Source: Omphalotus guepiniiformis (lineage: Eukaryota; Basidiomycota; Agaricomycetes; Agaricales; Omphalotaceae). From it: a stretch of DNA of 64,000 nt. The stretch is taken from contig JAQOOI010000048.1 of the NCBI GenBank assembly GCA_028554645.1, positions 1 through 64,000 of the forward strand, in the 5' to 3' direction. The notes beneath the pieces were generated by a model. The model did no database searches. It saw nothing but the letters and a program-made list of their open reading frames with translations, and had not been told where the DNA came from. Both the position numbers and the translations under genes were made by a program. Below are positions 10,640-22,219 of this stretch, piece after piece (the first letter of the stretch is position 1; each line of letters opens with the position of its first letter).

Positions 10640-11600
10640 ATGGTCGATGAAGATGACTGGCCAATGAAGTATGACCAAATACTGATGTACTTGCAGTTGA
10701 ACCACATTGACTTTGTGCGTGCTTGATTGATACTTCACCCAGCGTTGACTCTAAGTCCACAGTGACCTAGGCAGAGGGCAACTTGTTTCAGTAACAGGTT
10801 GCTACAATCTCCTTACTTTGGAAGACTACCCTATCAGCTTCATCCCAAGAGGAGGAGGCCCTGAGCAGAGCTTGGTATCTACTGCTTCCTATCTGCTTCC
10901 TTGGTATCTACTGCTTCCTATCTGCTTCCTTGGTATCTACTGCTTCCTATCTGCTTCCTTGGTATCTACTGCTTCCTATCTGCTTCCTTGGTATCTACTG
11001 CTTCCTATCTGCTTCCTTGGTATCTACTGCTTCCTATCTACTGCTTCCTTGATACCCATGGGGCACCCTATCACGACTTCCCTCTGGTGGTGTCCCATGT
11101 GACACCATTCGCCTTCCTGATCAACACAATGCGCAATCTGAAGAACCATGACCAGCCAATGAAGTATGACCAAATACTGAACTGTACTCACGACAATGTT
11201 GACTTTGACCAGCTCAGAGACCTGGTACTCTGAGCCTTTTTGGGCTTGAGCACAGCGGAGGCCCTACTGGCCCATGTCTTGGGAAGAGAGTCCTCAATGA
11301 GTGAGCAGGAGGTTGAAGCCATTGCAGTAGCCAAGGCCTTCAAGGAGCTTGTGGATCAATACTCATTGCTGGAGAATACAGGGGTGGCAGGGATATGCGT
11401 GCACAGGAAAGCTGGGACCACCACTGGGTCCCCATCCAGCTCCAGTGAGCCAGCCCTTCAACCTGCAGGTGAAGCTGGAAGCCAGCCACCAACAATGTCC
11501 CAGGCTGGACCTCAGACACGGTCCAAATCTAGACTGCTGAGTTTTGGAGGCAAGACACGGCATGTTGTGGTGGGGCTCGCTCGCTTGACCAGTTGAGTGT
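10640..11600 (+). pseudogene. Remnant of an unclassified repeat-borne protein family
   Basis: I do not recognise the family. Plus-strand frames include VVSHVTPFAFLINTMRNL (about 11,092-11,145), related to WSHVTPFAILLNTMWSLE at 26,360-26,413 and WSHTSPFAVLLNALWTFE at 17,190-17,243. After one stop at 11,231 the frame continues for ~118 codons with a Ser/Pro-rich C-terminus (11,240-11,596). Its last part (MSQAGPQTRSKSRLLSFGG) recurs at 14,420-14,510. Recurrence in several places with decay suggests a transposable-element gene. Confidence 0.4.
10872..11052 (+). repeat. 29-bp minisatellite
   Basis: Six near-perfect copies of a 29-bp unit, TTGGTATCTACTGCTTCC followed by TATCTGCTTCC, start at 10,872, 10,901, 10,930, 10,959, 10,988 and 11,017. 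A shortened copy follows. It interrupts the unclassified coding remnant. Confidence 0.9.
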
Positions 11601-12475
11601 TGGTGCCAACACCAGCAACAAAGGTAAGCTGGCATACTGGCTCAACACTTTCAAAAAGGCCTGGTAGACCGACCTTCTATACTGCCTTTTTTACATATAC
11701 AGTCTATGATCATTCACCACTTCACATGTATATAGCACACAATGTAAAAATCTTCTGAGATCAAATTTAATTTTTTCTGTATTGATGACCCTAACCCCAG
11801 GCTGTTTGCTGCAGTGGGGTTCGCTTGGTCAAGCAGTTGAGTGTTGGTGCCAACTTCAGCAACCAGAGTTTGGAATCCAAATTCTCTACCAGATAATTCA
11901 GAAGAGCCTGTGAATGGCATTCACATTTAGCCTGGCTGGGCCTGCAGAAGCACATATGATTTCTTGTGGCATCATAAGTGCCCCAAGCACTCCAATAAAG
12001 AGGATTTGTATTCCACCACAGTACAATTTTTTTTGGAGTTCCACACACATCTGACAAACTTCTATGAGGTAAACCAGCCTGTTAACCGTTCAGGCTGAAA
12101 ATCAAAGCCAAAACAAGGGGCTGAATGAAGAGAAAATGGCTTTCCTTGCTTGCCAAAAAATTACCCATTTCTTTCCTCACCTTCTTTAATCCTAAACAGG
12201 TATTTCATGCCTTTCAAATTCCTAGGCAAAGGAGAAAGAAGGAATTGAAGTGCTTATTAGATGCTGACACAGTATTGAGGATACATCCCAGTTTGCAGCT
12301 AATACTGATGAGCACAGTCAGCATGTAGGTCATCTCTTTACTCTACTGTTAATAAGGTATTGATACCCTTCTTGGATGTGAAGAAGGTGAGGAAAGTGAA
12401 GAGGTTGAGGGATATGTGATGACACACTTCATCAATAGAGCACCTCCATTACACAAGTGTTCTATCAGGGGGCTG
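11570..12475. other. Noncoding; short duplicated segment only
   Basis: About 55 bp around TTGAGTGTTGGTGCCAAC occurs at 11,570-11,625 and again at 11,805-11,870. Nothing else is recognised. Confidence 0.35.
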
Positions 12476-12865
12476 TGTTGAATGAAGTGCTAGAACACTT
12501 GCAGATACTATACAAATACTGTACATATCATTAGAAAGTCCTTCAAGTACATATAATACTATACTAATGACTTTAATACCTATTGTAGATAGTTATACCA
12601 TGTATGTAGGGTCATTCTGGAGTGTTTAGAGCGCGCGCGAAAATGTGGACCCTCATTTTCACGCCTCATGCGCGGCCTGACACAACAGGACCAAACAATA
12701 TGTAAATCCTTACATGTCTGGAGAAATCTAAGACACTTGGAAAGCAATTCTTGTGCATTAAGCTACTATTACAACGCTTTAGTGATCTCAGTGAACTGTA
12801 ATTGAACTCTATTCATTGTGTCTGATCAGTGTATCACTGGTAGTGCATTGTCTTAGATTCTAACA
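12476..12865 (+). mobile_element. 390-bp solo LTR, family A, copy 1
   Basis: Begins TGTTGAATGAAG and ends GATTCTAACA (TG...CA). It is nearly identical to copies at 15,989, 21,583 (inverse) and 32,542. The flanking 5-mers GGCTG/GGATG differ at one base, consistent with a decayed target duplication. Strand is relative to this copy; the transcriptional sense of the LTR is not settled. Confidence 0.82.
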
Positions 12866-14385
12866 GGATGCTCTCATAGACAGCCCGCATGTTCACCCTC
12901 TCAGCACTGCCTACACCCAGGACGCTTTACTACTCTTTGCACACTCGATTCATCTTGGGCCTGTTTACTCCAAGGATGGTAAGCAGGAGTTGATTTATTT
13001 TATAAGCAGGAGTTGATTGATTTCAAAATCAGAGGCAATCCCTATCAATGCCACAAAAGCATCTAAGCTGTAGGGAGTTCCAGCCAGAGGCTGCAGGAAA
13101 GGCTTTGTATGTGCCCTCTGTTTCCCTGATGAAGAGGGTTATGATGACCTTATTCTTTATGATGTATTCAAATCCCCCTTTCTGTGTTCTTGGCTGCCAT
13201 ATGGCTGAATGGGAAAGATGGTGGCCTGACCAATGTCTTTGATATTTCCCCTATCCTATCAAAGATGCAGTCCTGCATTTGGCTTGCCAGCTTCCACCAG
13301 TGTTTTGAGGAGCTTTGCATCTGTGTTCAAGGCAGGATGCCTGTAGCTTTTCAGTGACTGAGAGTTTCCCAGTGACAGTGAGCTCAGGTGGCTGGCTTTA
13401 GGCTGTGAAACAAACAGAGGACAAGACCAAATTCAGATCAGCTGCTAGCCTGCATGTATCTGTGCTAATGCGCAGCACAGTCGATTCCAACATCTTCACA
13501 GGACATTCCTCCTAGACAATACTGTGAAACCCTCCTCAAATGTTTGACATCACCTGCACCAAGTCACAAAAATAGTCAAAAAAACAGCAAGACCTGTTCT
13601 CATGAGAGTGGCAGAAGAAGATGGTGCCATCAAGGTTTTTGGGAAAATACTCTGTTTCCAGGACATAGCCAGTGGTGAGGCTCTGACTGATTTGGAGATG
13701 TATGTTGTGCAAAGTCTTCTGTTCAATGAAAGTATCCGCATGCTGGCTACCTTATGGATCTTCATCTTTGAAACTATAAAGGATAGCGGAGATATGAGCA
13801 CTGCCAATTACGTGTCTTGACACAGGGGTGAATAGGGAATCTGCTGCCCTATATGACCTGTTTGTTGCTTGTCAACATCTGGGGGCTTTGAGAACTGGCA
13901 ACACCATTCATATGGGATGGAATAGGACACTGCACTTGAACACACCAAATTAACTTCATCACATGCTGGAATATGTATGTATCCAAACTTGGTAGACTGT
14001 TGATTGCATGAAGAAATGAAGTGTCTGATGCCCTTCAGTCCAATGGTGTTGGTTTTTTTAGTGACATCATATGAAGTCTAACTCAAACAGGAACTCAAAC
14101 ATTAGTGATAGTAGTGGGGGTTCTGTAGCTTGTAGATTAGTACTAGACTGCAGAATGTCATTTATTTGGAAAATGACTAGGAGAGGACAAGAAGGTAGGA
14201 GTTTGGTCTTCAAAAAAGTATCTAGGGATGTTGAGTTTAGAGTACTCAGTATGTATCTTCACTTAAAATTAATCTGCTTTCTGTAGCTGACAAAACATAA
14301 AGGCTTTCATAGATATATTTCCTGGCTAAGCCACCAACACTCTTATTGCTACAAATCTAGCTATGCACATGACTCAATTGCCTAA
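12866..14385. other. No gene recognised
   Basis: Short frames only; the longest plus-strand one (13,602-13,820, 72 codons) has no recognisable domain. The stretch is probably old repeat sequence. Confidence 0.3.
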
Positions 14386-14389
14386 AGTA

Positions 14390-14520
14390 GCCAGGCCCAC
14401 CAGAGAGCAGCTGACAATGCCCCAGGCTGGATCTCAGACACAGGCCAAAATTAAGCTGTTGCATTTTGGAGGCAAGATGTGGCATGCTGTGGTAGGGGCT
14501 CACTTAGGCATATTGGCTTA
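14390..14520 (+). repeat. Fragment related to 11,480-11,590
   Basis: Encodes MPQAGSQTQAKIKLLHFGG, matching the MSQAGPQTRSKSRLLSFGG end of the remnant at 11.2-11.6 kb. It is a second, truncated copy of that repeat. Confidence 0.45.
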
Positions 14521-14617
14521 GACCTCCATACAGTATTCCTGCACTGCGTTTTTACACATCATTTGTATACAATTAATGTCATGTAACCTGTATTATAGTG
14601 ATTGGAATCACAGTAAA

Positions 14618-14668
14618 TGTTGGGAATCAAGAGCTCCATGTGAAGAAGGCCAAATTAATGGCAGCAAC
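14618..14668 (-). mobile_element. Truncated TRIM LTR fragment
   Basis: TGTTGGGAATCAAGAGCTCC and the following ~30 bp match the terminus of the 264-bp LTRs at 29,160 and 29,480; the rest is missing. An AGCAGCT-rich patch follows immediately. Confidence 0.6.
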
Positions 14669-15060
14669 TCTGGCACCAGCTCACAGCATCTATGTACCAG
14701 CAGCTCACATCACATGGCAGCAGTCAGGATGACATCATACCTTGGTCTTTTTGTTCTCTTTGTTTAAAATAAAAGCATACATTCACTCTTGCCAACATAT
14801 TATCACTGGCACTCTGCCAATGGAATGCACTGATGAGTTGATTTCTCTTTCTCACTAATTGTCATCTGTCTCTGCATAGAACATCTTGCACTTTATCCTC
14901 ATTGGAATACTCCAACCAATCAAGAGCTGGGATCAAGCAAACAGGCACATATCTCCTGTGGTGTCAGACAACTTATTATAATGCACAACAGATGAAGTGA
15001 GGTCTCCAAGTCAGAGAACTCAGCTGCATCAGGACTAGCCCTGCTAACCCTACATTGATG
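14669..15060. other. Noncoding, small AGCTG-rich patch
   Basis: 14,680-14,720 carries a few CAGCTCACATC-type units like the large satellite at 57.9-59.3 kb. The rest shows nothing. Confidence 0.35.
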
Positions 15061-15069
15061 AAATCGGTG

Positions 15070-15965
15070 GGTCAATTCTGTTCTTATAAGATTACCTCCA
15101 TCTCCATCCCTTCACATCATCTGGATATCCAATCAAAATACACTTTTCCATATGAGAACCCAAGTGTTTCCTCTTATCCTTCTGAACATGCACATATGCA
15201 ACACAACTCCAAACCCTCAGATGATCCACCTTTGGTTTCCTCTTGTACCATCCTTCATAGGGAGTGCAGTTTGGTACAGCAGATGTAGGGCAACAATTCC
15301 ACACATGAACAAGTGCAGCCAGGCACTCTACCCAAAATGACTTTGGTAAACCAGACTCTTCGAGCATTGCAACAATCCTTTCTTCCATTACTCTGTTTGC
15401 TCTTTCAGCAACACCATTCTGTTGAGGCCTATTTCTGACAGTGTATTGATGCTCTATTCCACAGTTGTCCAGAAATGCAATGAACTCCTTTGATATGTAC
15501 TCTCCACCTGTATCCACTAGGAGAATGTACACCAACATCATGGAGATCAGAATGAATAAGGCCCAATACAGTATCAGCTCTGGTGTGTGAGGAATGGAAT
15601 GGATGTGCATGCATCTTGCCAGCCAGACAAGGTTCACAAATAGGATCTGGCTTTGCATTAGAGTCTAGTTTCAAGCTGAGAAGTGGCCCCCGTGTCTGTA
15701 TTCCAATCAAGTATGTCAGAAGATGAAGTATCATTAGAAGAGAATGTACTTGCACTGCCAGCACTTTCAACAACATCTTCCTCTTTCACTTCAGCCTTTA
15801 TTGGCCTGATTTCTCCCATTTCCACTCTTTCCTTCATTCCTTGCTTTCAAGGTGGGCGGGTATTCAGCCTTCCAATGCCCTTCCTTCTTGCAATAATGAC
15901 AGAACCCCTTCTTGTGCTTTGGCAGCAGCATTGGGAGCAAAGATGTGCACCAGACTTGGATAGAT
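15070..15965 (-). pseudogene. Ty1/Copia gag-pol fragment
   Basis: Read on the minus strand: a CCHC-like zinc knuckle (CHYCKKEGHWKAEYP) whose last Cys is Tyr (about 15,880-15,925), a GAG-pre-integrase segment (ICEPCLAGKMHAHPFHSSHT) and an integrase core with DTGGEYISKEF and NGVAERANRVMEERIVAML. The integrase tail RVWSCVAYVHV...KCILIGYPDDVKGWRW ends near 15,100. Pieces lie in different frames, with gag's N-terminus and the whole RT/RNase H absent. The break falls inside the same segment with which the plus-strand fragment at 22,790 begins. Confidence 0.85.
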
Positions 15966-15988
15966 AGCTTGTTTTGTGACCAATAAAT

Positions 15989-16374
15989 TGTTGAATGAAG
16001 TGCTAGAACACTTGTAAATATTATACAAATACTGTACATATCATTAGAAAGTCCCTCAAGTACATATAATACCATAGTAATGAATTTAATACCTATTGTA
16101 GATAGTTATACCATGTATGTAGGGTCATTCTGGGGTGTTTAGAGCGCGTGCGAAAATGTGGACCCTCATTTTCACGCCTCATGCGCGGCCTGACACAACA
16201 GGACCAAACAATATGTAAATCCTTACATGTCTGGAGAAATCTAAGACACTTGGAAAGCAATTCTTGTGCATTAAGCTACTATTACAACGCTTTAGTGATC
16301 TCAGTGAACTGTAATTGAACTCTATTCATTGTGTCTGATCAGTGTATCACTGGTAGTGCATTGTCTTATCCTAA
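15989..16374 (+). mobile_element. LTR family A, copy 2, degraded 3' end
   Basis: Starts precisely at TGTTGAATGAAG beside the Copia gag fragment. The terminal AGATTCTAACA is altered to TCCTAAC. No target duplication was found. The abutting gag sequence is mid-gene rather than a leader, so this is either a separate insertion or a deletion junction. Confidence 0.78.
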
Positions 16375-16397
16375 CTACCAACGTATCTACTTCAATC

Positions 16398-16680
16398 ATG
16401 GCACAATCAGCGGCGACTTCTGCTAAACGAATTCCATTGTTTGATGCAGAGGCGCAACTTCCCAAACGGTTACAGAAACGTCTGGACGGCTGGGCTAGGA
16501 AGGCCCCAAAGTACCAATTCCAACAATACGGACCACTCAACGGATATTTTGGTAAAAAGTTTCCCGTTAGTGACTTTCTTATCAAGCCACAGGCGTTGAT
16601 CCGCCAACAACAACTTAACAGTGAGTCATAAATTCATGAAGTCTGCAAAAGCAATTTATATTAACTAGAAATAGAGTTTG
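16398..16680 (+). pseudogene. 5' fragment of a fungal hypothetical protein family
   Basis: An ATG 24 bp after the LTR opens a 74-codon exon (AQLPKRLQKRLDGWARKAPKYQFQQYGPLNGYF...FLIKPQALIR). It resembles, from memory, a common Agaricomycete hypothetical family. A GTGAGTC donor follows at 16,621 and TTAACTAG at about 16,667, but every join I tried meets a stop within a few codons. The gene is cut off downstream. The nearby LTR could supply a promoter; that is speculation. Confidence 0.45.
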
Positions 16681-16689
16681 AAAATAACC

Positions 16690-17100
16690 CAGAGGACACT
16701 TGAACAAGTGGTACGTGGCATTCTAATTGAAGAATGTGGAAAAATGAACAGGGTTGTGCAGGTTTGGGGTGTTGGACGTATCTTAGGCGGGGAGCTTTGT
16801 GTCCACCCCCAGCTGTTCTTGATGTACTGTAAGAGTAGATTATTATTATTTGTATTTGCGCTGACCTAAGCATACAGTGAAAACTGACGTACATCAAATG
16901 CTCGATGCCTATAGAATATTTTTTCTGCCACCAACAGACATCATCCTGCTCTGCACGAGGTATTTGCAAGTGGAAGCAATGTTCAACTGATGGGCACGAC
17001 TGCAAGCAGGAGACCTGCGTGGATATGAGCAACTGGTACGTTTATTATGTATTTAAATACAATTATTGCTAGGCAGGCAATTCAAATACCAACTCATTTC
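16690..17100. other. No gene recognised
   Basis: Short frames without recognisable motifs. Confidence 0.25.
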
Positions 17101-17129
17101 ATCTCCCCACTTCACCAACCAGCCTCCCC

Positions 17130-17340
17130 TCCACCGTTCTAACATGGCTTTATACCTTAAGCCTTACCATGGGTTCCTGGATATGTGGAGTCACACATCA
17201 CCCTTTGCAGTGCTCCTAAATGCACTGTGGACTTTTGAGAAAACGGCTAACTTCACAATGGAAGCTATCTTTAAGGATTGAAGAGCAACATATCTTATGG
17301 AACTTCTTGTCCTTGTCCAAGCATGGAGGATCCTCTCCCT
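17130..17340 (+). pseudogene. Fragment of the unclassified SHVTPFA family
   Basis: The frame GFLDMWSHTSPFAVLLNALW with FEKTANFTMEAIF is clearly related to the remnants at 11.1 kb and 26.36 kb. A stop follows at 17,279-17,281, then a further ~60 open codons. Confidence 0.4.
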
Positions 17341-17349
17341 GATTCCATA

Positions 17350-18580
17350 CCACCCGATGACATCTCGTGCTCACCCAGGTGAAACCACAGAAGCAGTCTT
17401 GACAAGGTCATATACCTCTGCCTCCTTGTCATCTACAAGCACTCTAGCATTTTCAGCAGCTTGCAGTGCATTCTCCTAGATTGATATAAAGATTAGTATT
17501 GATAAGTTTAGATCTGTTCCAGAGGTAGGAAACACTGCAAGCTCACCAGTGTGGTGGAACCGTGAGCTCTCTGTCATTTTCTAGTCAAGATCCTACAGTC
17601 TTAGCAGCTTTTTTTTTTGTTTTTTGTTTTTTTTTGTAAAATAGTTGCTAGCATTGTACCATCTAACAATAGAGATCCTTTTTCTTCTTTTGACTTAACA
17701 GTGGAGTGGGAGTTCACATTTCAAGTTCAAGTTGGTGTTGGTGTTGGATTTCTGATTCGTTTAATGGTTTCCACCAGAGTTCTTAATCTGAAGGGCTGGC
17801 ATGGGGCAGGAGCAGTGTCAATTTTCTTTAATCTTAATTGGAAGCAAGGTTCAAAGTGTATATATAACACTGCTCTGCTCCTGTGGCCACCAACTTGAAT
17901 GGCCAGACACCTTTTCTTGAAAGAAGAGCAAAGAAAAACAAGAAAAAAAAGGAAACAATAGAATGAATGAAGGAATAAACAGACAGAAAGCAAAATGGAA
18001 AGGGAATGGGTCATTCAATCTTAGACAAGGACATATCCAGCTTGCACTAAAGTATGAAGGAGTAGGTTAACCTGTGTCTATCTTGCTGTACCAGACTGGA
18101 CTTCATCTGAAACTTGCTCTATATCCAGATTGTTCCCAACACAACATTAAATTCCACCAGCTGCCTGGATCTGCAGCTCTAGCACGTCACGGTCAGTGCC
18201 AGGGTGGGTGAGGGGACAGTGACAGGAAAGAAATATTGATAGGAAGGAGTAGATAAGTGACTGTAAGTGATTCTAAATGCCAACTTGGAGTTTATCCTAA
18301 TCAAAAGCTTCTAAAGAGCCAAGTGCACCACACATAGACATACACATCCACATACCCTCATTCAACACCAAGAAGATACATGCATAGGCATATAATTCTC
18401 TTACATACACTCTATCTAATTCAACACCAAATTGGCCAGCATCAACACATGTGATGGCTGAAATTAAACCTCCAACAGATGGCAGTGAGCGCCAAATAAT
18501 GCCGTCTGACTAAGCTCAGACAGCCCCGATAAGGCCTATTGACTGTCCTACCGTTTTACAATAGGCCTTGTGAGGAACAT
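17350..18580. other. Noncoding, low-complexity tracts
   Basis: A T-rich run lies at 17,609-17,636 and purine-rich tracts at 17,920-17,960. No coding or structural feature is recognised. Confidence 0.3.
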
Positions 18581-18583
18581 CGT

Positions 18584-19402
18584 TTATTTTTTAAAAAAAG
18601 CCCACCAAATCTGGTGCACTGGGATTAGGTGATGGCCTTGGGCATGAAGCTGAGTGGTGCTGAAGGGCTTAAAGAATGAGATGGCAAAGTACAGACCAAC
18701 AGCAACAATCCATTTGATTGTTTGGTTTTCCAGTAAAGCACCATTCTTGATGGCTGCTTTCACCTGGTCCATTGCCTGAACTTCTACCAGATTAAAACTT
18801 GTTACCACCCAAACATCTTCGCAAATGCTTTCTGGTGGTGGAAGGTTGTCCATGACCGCAGGCACTGGCGGTTTGTGCTCCATGCCCCCTTGAAGCGATA
18901 AGGCTTCCCCTGCTCCCAAGCAGCCGATGCCAAGATCTGGAATGCTGTGCCTTTTATCTCTGGCCCTCCGCAGAGACCAAGAAAACTGCATTTGCGGCCA
19001 TATTGCAAATTGGCGGAACCGGAGCACATGTTTGTGGAAGTGCAGTTCTTCCAGAAGAAGTCCGTAACTATAGCATTCTGCATGGTTCACATTGTCATGA
19101 GTTACCAGAAACGACAACTCATGCAGGTAAGTCAGCTGGACCTGAACATTTTTGCAAATGCTATCCAGTGGTGGAAGGTCATCCATGACTGTAGGCACTG
19201 GCGGTTTGTGCTCTGTGCCCCCTTCTATCTCCGGCAGCCTGCAGAGCCAAGAAAACTGCACTTGCAGCCATGTTGCAAATTGGTGGAACTCAAGCAAATG
19301 CTTGTGGAAGTGCAGTTTTTCAAGAAGAAGTCCATAAGTATAACATTCTGCACTGTTCACATTGGCATGAGCTGGGATTGAACCAGCGACTCTAACCAAC
19401 AC
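18584..19402 (-). other. 272-codon open frame with internal duplication, probably repeat-derived
   Basis: The frame contains two diverged copies of one block: NAECYxYGLLLEELHFHKH...FRQFA and EHKPPVPxVMDxLPPxxSIC occur twice. The DNA repeats at about 18,830-19,110 and 19,150-19,375. The first 16 codons are translation of a tRNA-like B-box fragment (GSIPAHANV), so the apparent start is an artefact of TRIM LTR sequence. A 144-codon frame is open on the opposite strand over the same duplication. I see no domain; more likely a duplicated repeat than a gene. Confidence 0.3.
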
Positions 19403-19440
19403 TATGAGTTAACACCAGGTCTTCTATTGCTCATACCAAA
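19372..19440 (-). mobile_element. Internally deleted TRIM LTR fragment
   Basis: GGCATGAGCTGGGATTGAAC (tRNA-like B-box, minus sense) jumps directly to the LTR end AACACCAGGTCTTCTATTGC. The anticodon and A-box part is missing relative to 29,160-29,423. Confidence 0.55.
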
Positions 19441-19446
19441 GAGCAT

Positions 19447-19565
19447 TAATGTACTTGCACTGCCAGCACTTTCAACAACATCTTCCTCTTTTACTTCAGC
19501 CTTATTGGCCTGATATCTCCCATTCCCACTCTTTCCTTCATTCCTTGCTTTCAAGGTGGGACATT
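19447..19565 (-). pseudogene. Copia gag fragment
   Basis: About 115 bp (ATGTACTTGCACTGCCAGCA to TTGCTTTCAAGGTGGG) is nearly identical to 15,742-15,856 of the Copia fragment, the segment after the zinc knuckle. Confidence 0.65.
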
Positions 19566-19809
19566 CATTCTAATAGCAGCTACAAGCAGCTCACACATGG
19601 TAGCAGCTAGGAGCAGCTAGCAGGTGGGAACATGTTCATTGAGCAGATATCATGAATTCAGAAGGATGGATCTTCAAATACACGATCTGTGGGTATTCTG
19701 TTGTTTGGGGGAAAGTTTTTGTGTCAATGTAAGTGGTTTAATGATACTCTTCAACAATTTCCTCCAGGTGAATTGTGCTCCACATTGTGAATATTGTTTC
19801 TTCTATAGA

Positions 19810-21075
19810 CTTAAGAATGAGCATTAGGTGGGTGGCATGTTGTGCAAGAATAGCAAAATGTCTGTATACATTGTGCATCATCTACTTGTCTAAAATACCA
19901 ATCTCCTCTTGAGGTCTTTCTGGGCATTCCTTCAGGTCCAATTTTATACAAATCAAGAGGCTTGATGTAAGAACTTGTGCTATTGCAATTACTGCACTGG
20001 AGAGCAAAGAAACTGGCTGGATTTTTCAAAAACATACTTGGGCAACTCCCATGTGATAAAGCCTCCACACTCTTGGCACTGAAGGGTTGACAGATCTCCA
20101 AAGTTGGATGACACCAGAAATAGAGGAGAAGCTCAATTTCATTCTGAGCCCAGCACATATGGGCCAACCCAGTATGGCTGCCCATCTCTGCAAAGTCAGG
20201 AAGAATTTTGATCTGAGTAGATCCATATGCAAAAAAAGGGAAGACATCCAGTTCAGCTGAAGATGACCTTCAGTGAATCCTATCACTTGTGAGAAAACTA
20301 GACTGAGAATCACTTAGTATTTTGGAAATCCATTCAACGTAACTAACCACCTCTCCATGAGGCAAGCAATTTCCCCAGCTACATCCTTCTTGGTCCAAAA
20401 CTGGCCACAAGCAATAAGAAGAGATAAGAAAGTTTGAGAACCTCTACTCTGTATCTGCTCAGCAGTTCAGTCTCAATGGCTCAGTCCTGCAGCTAAACCT
20501 CTAAAATGCAATGAGAAACATATTGAGTGCAAAAAGAATACTTACGGTATAGATAACTGCTTCACTCTTTTTTCTATCTAAAGCAAATTCAAATATGCTA
20601 TTGAGCTCAGCCTCAGTCCGCATTGACGAGATTGTCTTCCTCCTTCTTTCCCAATAATGCCCTTGTAATCAAGTTCACCAGGCAATCCAGTTCCGGTGCC
20701 GGTCGTCAATGAAATATTGTCTTGTGCAAAGACTGATTATATCTTTCCAGAGACCACATCATGTTGAGAAGAATTGCAAACAGGGTGACATGAGACCAAA
20801 CTGGCGGAAATTGAAGGAACAGCTGGAACACAGTAACAGTCTTGTCATGTCAGTAGGTGAGGTCATAGGTGAAATCTTTTGCGTGGGGTGACTGCAACAG
20901 CTTATAGGGAAACTGCCTCAACTCAGCTACAAAAAAGTCATTGGCCTCCACAGATCCAGGAACGCACCAGAATCCAACCTGATTCATCTCAACCTGGCTC
21001 TCTCTGGCATCCAGACGGTTACAGTGCAACTCTGGGCTCCATGGTCTCCAGCAGCAATCCTGCATTCTCTTCATT
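19810..21075 (-). repeat. Unclassified element, copy inverted relative to 26.13-27.34 kb
   Basis: On the minus strand, a frame with repeated Cys (ALQCSNCNS, CIQTFCYSCTTC; 20,185-19,811), a FAEMGSHTGLAHMCWAQNE segment and, near 21,000-20,850, VGFWCVPGSVEANDFFVAEL match the plus strand at 26.15-27.30 kb at DNA level. Both copies are decayed. The CxxC-type pattern hints at a zinc-binding protein, but no family was recognised. Confidence 0.45.
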
Positions 21076-21079
21076 CCTG

Positions 21080-21580
21080 ATGAACCTAGCCTCTCGGAAA
21101 AGGGGAAGGGAGAGCAGGAGTCCGGTAGTAGGGGACATGTCCAAAGTTTTGTAGGGGTGGGTAGAAAGAAGGAGTTGATGGGGGTGTCAGTCGGCAGCCA
21201 TTCTCACCTTGGGAGCCGGTTGATATGTTGGATGCCTTGAGCTTGCTGGACAAGACCCCCAATCTGATTCCAATCCTGGCTTGCCTGTTGTAGTGGCGCC
21301 TCCTCCTCACCCAGCCATTTCAGCCTGAGGGGGGAGATCAAAACAAGTCAGCTTGTGACACATAATGGAAGTCTTGCTTATGAGCACTTAGGGTTATATA
21401 AGACACTTAGGGTCTCAATAGAGAAACACAGTAGGGGATGGATAGGAAGCTACAGTAGGGGAGATGGACTCTGGATGAATTGCTCACTTGGACACAAAAA
21501 TGCAAATTACAAAAGAATGTATATACATATACAACTTCATTGAAAAAAGGATACTTTGATATGCTGCTATAAAGATTGAT
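21080..21580. other. No gene recognised
   Basis: A short pyrimidine/purine-rich stretch and small frames only. Confidence 0.25.
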
Positions 21581-21582
21581 AT

Positions 21583-21975
21583 TGTTAGAATTTAAAACAA
21601 TGCACTACCAGTGATACACTGATCAGACACAATGAATAGAGTTCAATTACAGTTCACTGAGATCACTAAAGTGTTGTAATAGTAGCTTAATGCACAAAAA
21701 TTGCTTTCCAAGTGTCTTAGATTTCTCCAGACATGTAAAGATTTACATATTGTTTGGTCCTATTGTGTCAGGCCGCGCATGAGGCGTGAAAATGAGTGTC
21801 CACATTTTCGCGCGCGCTCTAAACACTCCAGAATGACCCTACATACATGGTATAACTATCTACAATTGGTATTAAAGTCATTACTATGGTATATTATATG
21901 TACTTGAGGGGACTTTCTAATGATATGTACAGTATTTGTATACTATCTACAAGTGTTCTAGCACTTCATTCAACA
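21583..21975 (-). mobile_element. LTR family A, copy 3, inverse orientation
   Basis: TGTTAGAATTTAAAACA ... CACTTCATTCAACA is the reverse complement of the copy at 12,476, with scattered substitutions. Flanking 5-mers (GATAT and ACTTC) do not match, so the insertion context has been rearranged. Confidence 0.8.
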
Positions 21976-21984
21976 ACTTCACTC

Positions 21985-22217
21985 TGAATCAGCCCCCCAC
22001 TCCCAATGTCTACTACCTGGACTGTGAGAAATGGCTCAACATCACAGAATTAGCGGAAAGTGAAAACCGGGTATTTACAGGTTTGGAAGTTGAGAGGTTT
22101 CTGCAAGGGCCAGGTCTAAGGGGGCAGGTGTGGAAGCCCACAGGTCCGTACGGTCCTGATATCTTGATGGATGAGCTGCCAGATGGGTCAGCCTGGCCAG
22201 TCTTCCTTAAACATTGA
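21985..22217 (+). pseudogene. Hypothetical protein fragment after the LTR
   Basis: A coherent frame (TPNVYYLDCEKWLNITELAE ... ILMDELPDGSAWPVFLKH) ends in TGA at 22,217. Its style matches the unclassified family fragments nearby but I cannot align it to them. The N-terminus is missing. Confidence 0.3.
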
Positions 22218-22219
22218 TT

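Noticed and set aside
10818..11102. Leu/Tyr-rich repeat protein
   Set aside because: Translation of the 29-bp minisatellite, open in more than one frame because the unit lacks stops.
15966..15988. TTGGTCACAAAAC on the minus strand next to LTR copy 2 as a primer-binding site
   Set aside because: It resembles a Met-tRNA PBS only weakly, and the frame through it reads straight into the middle of gag, so it is coding sequence at a deletion or insertion junction.
18947..19381. 144-codon plus-strand gene
   Set aside because: Overlaps a DNA duplication open on both strands and has no domain.
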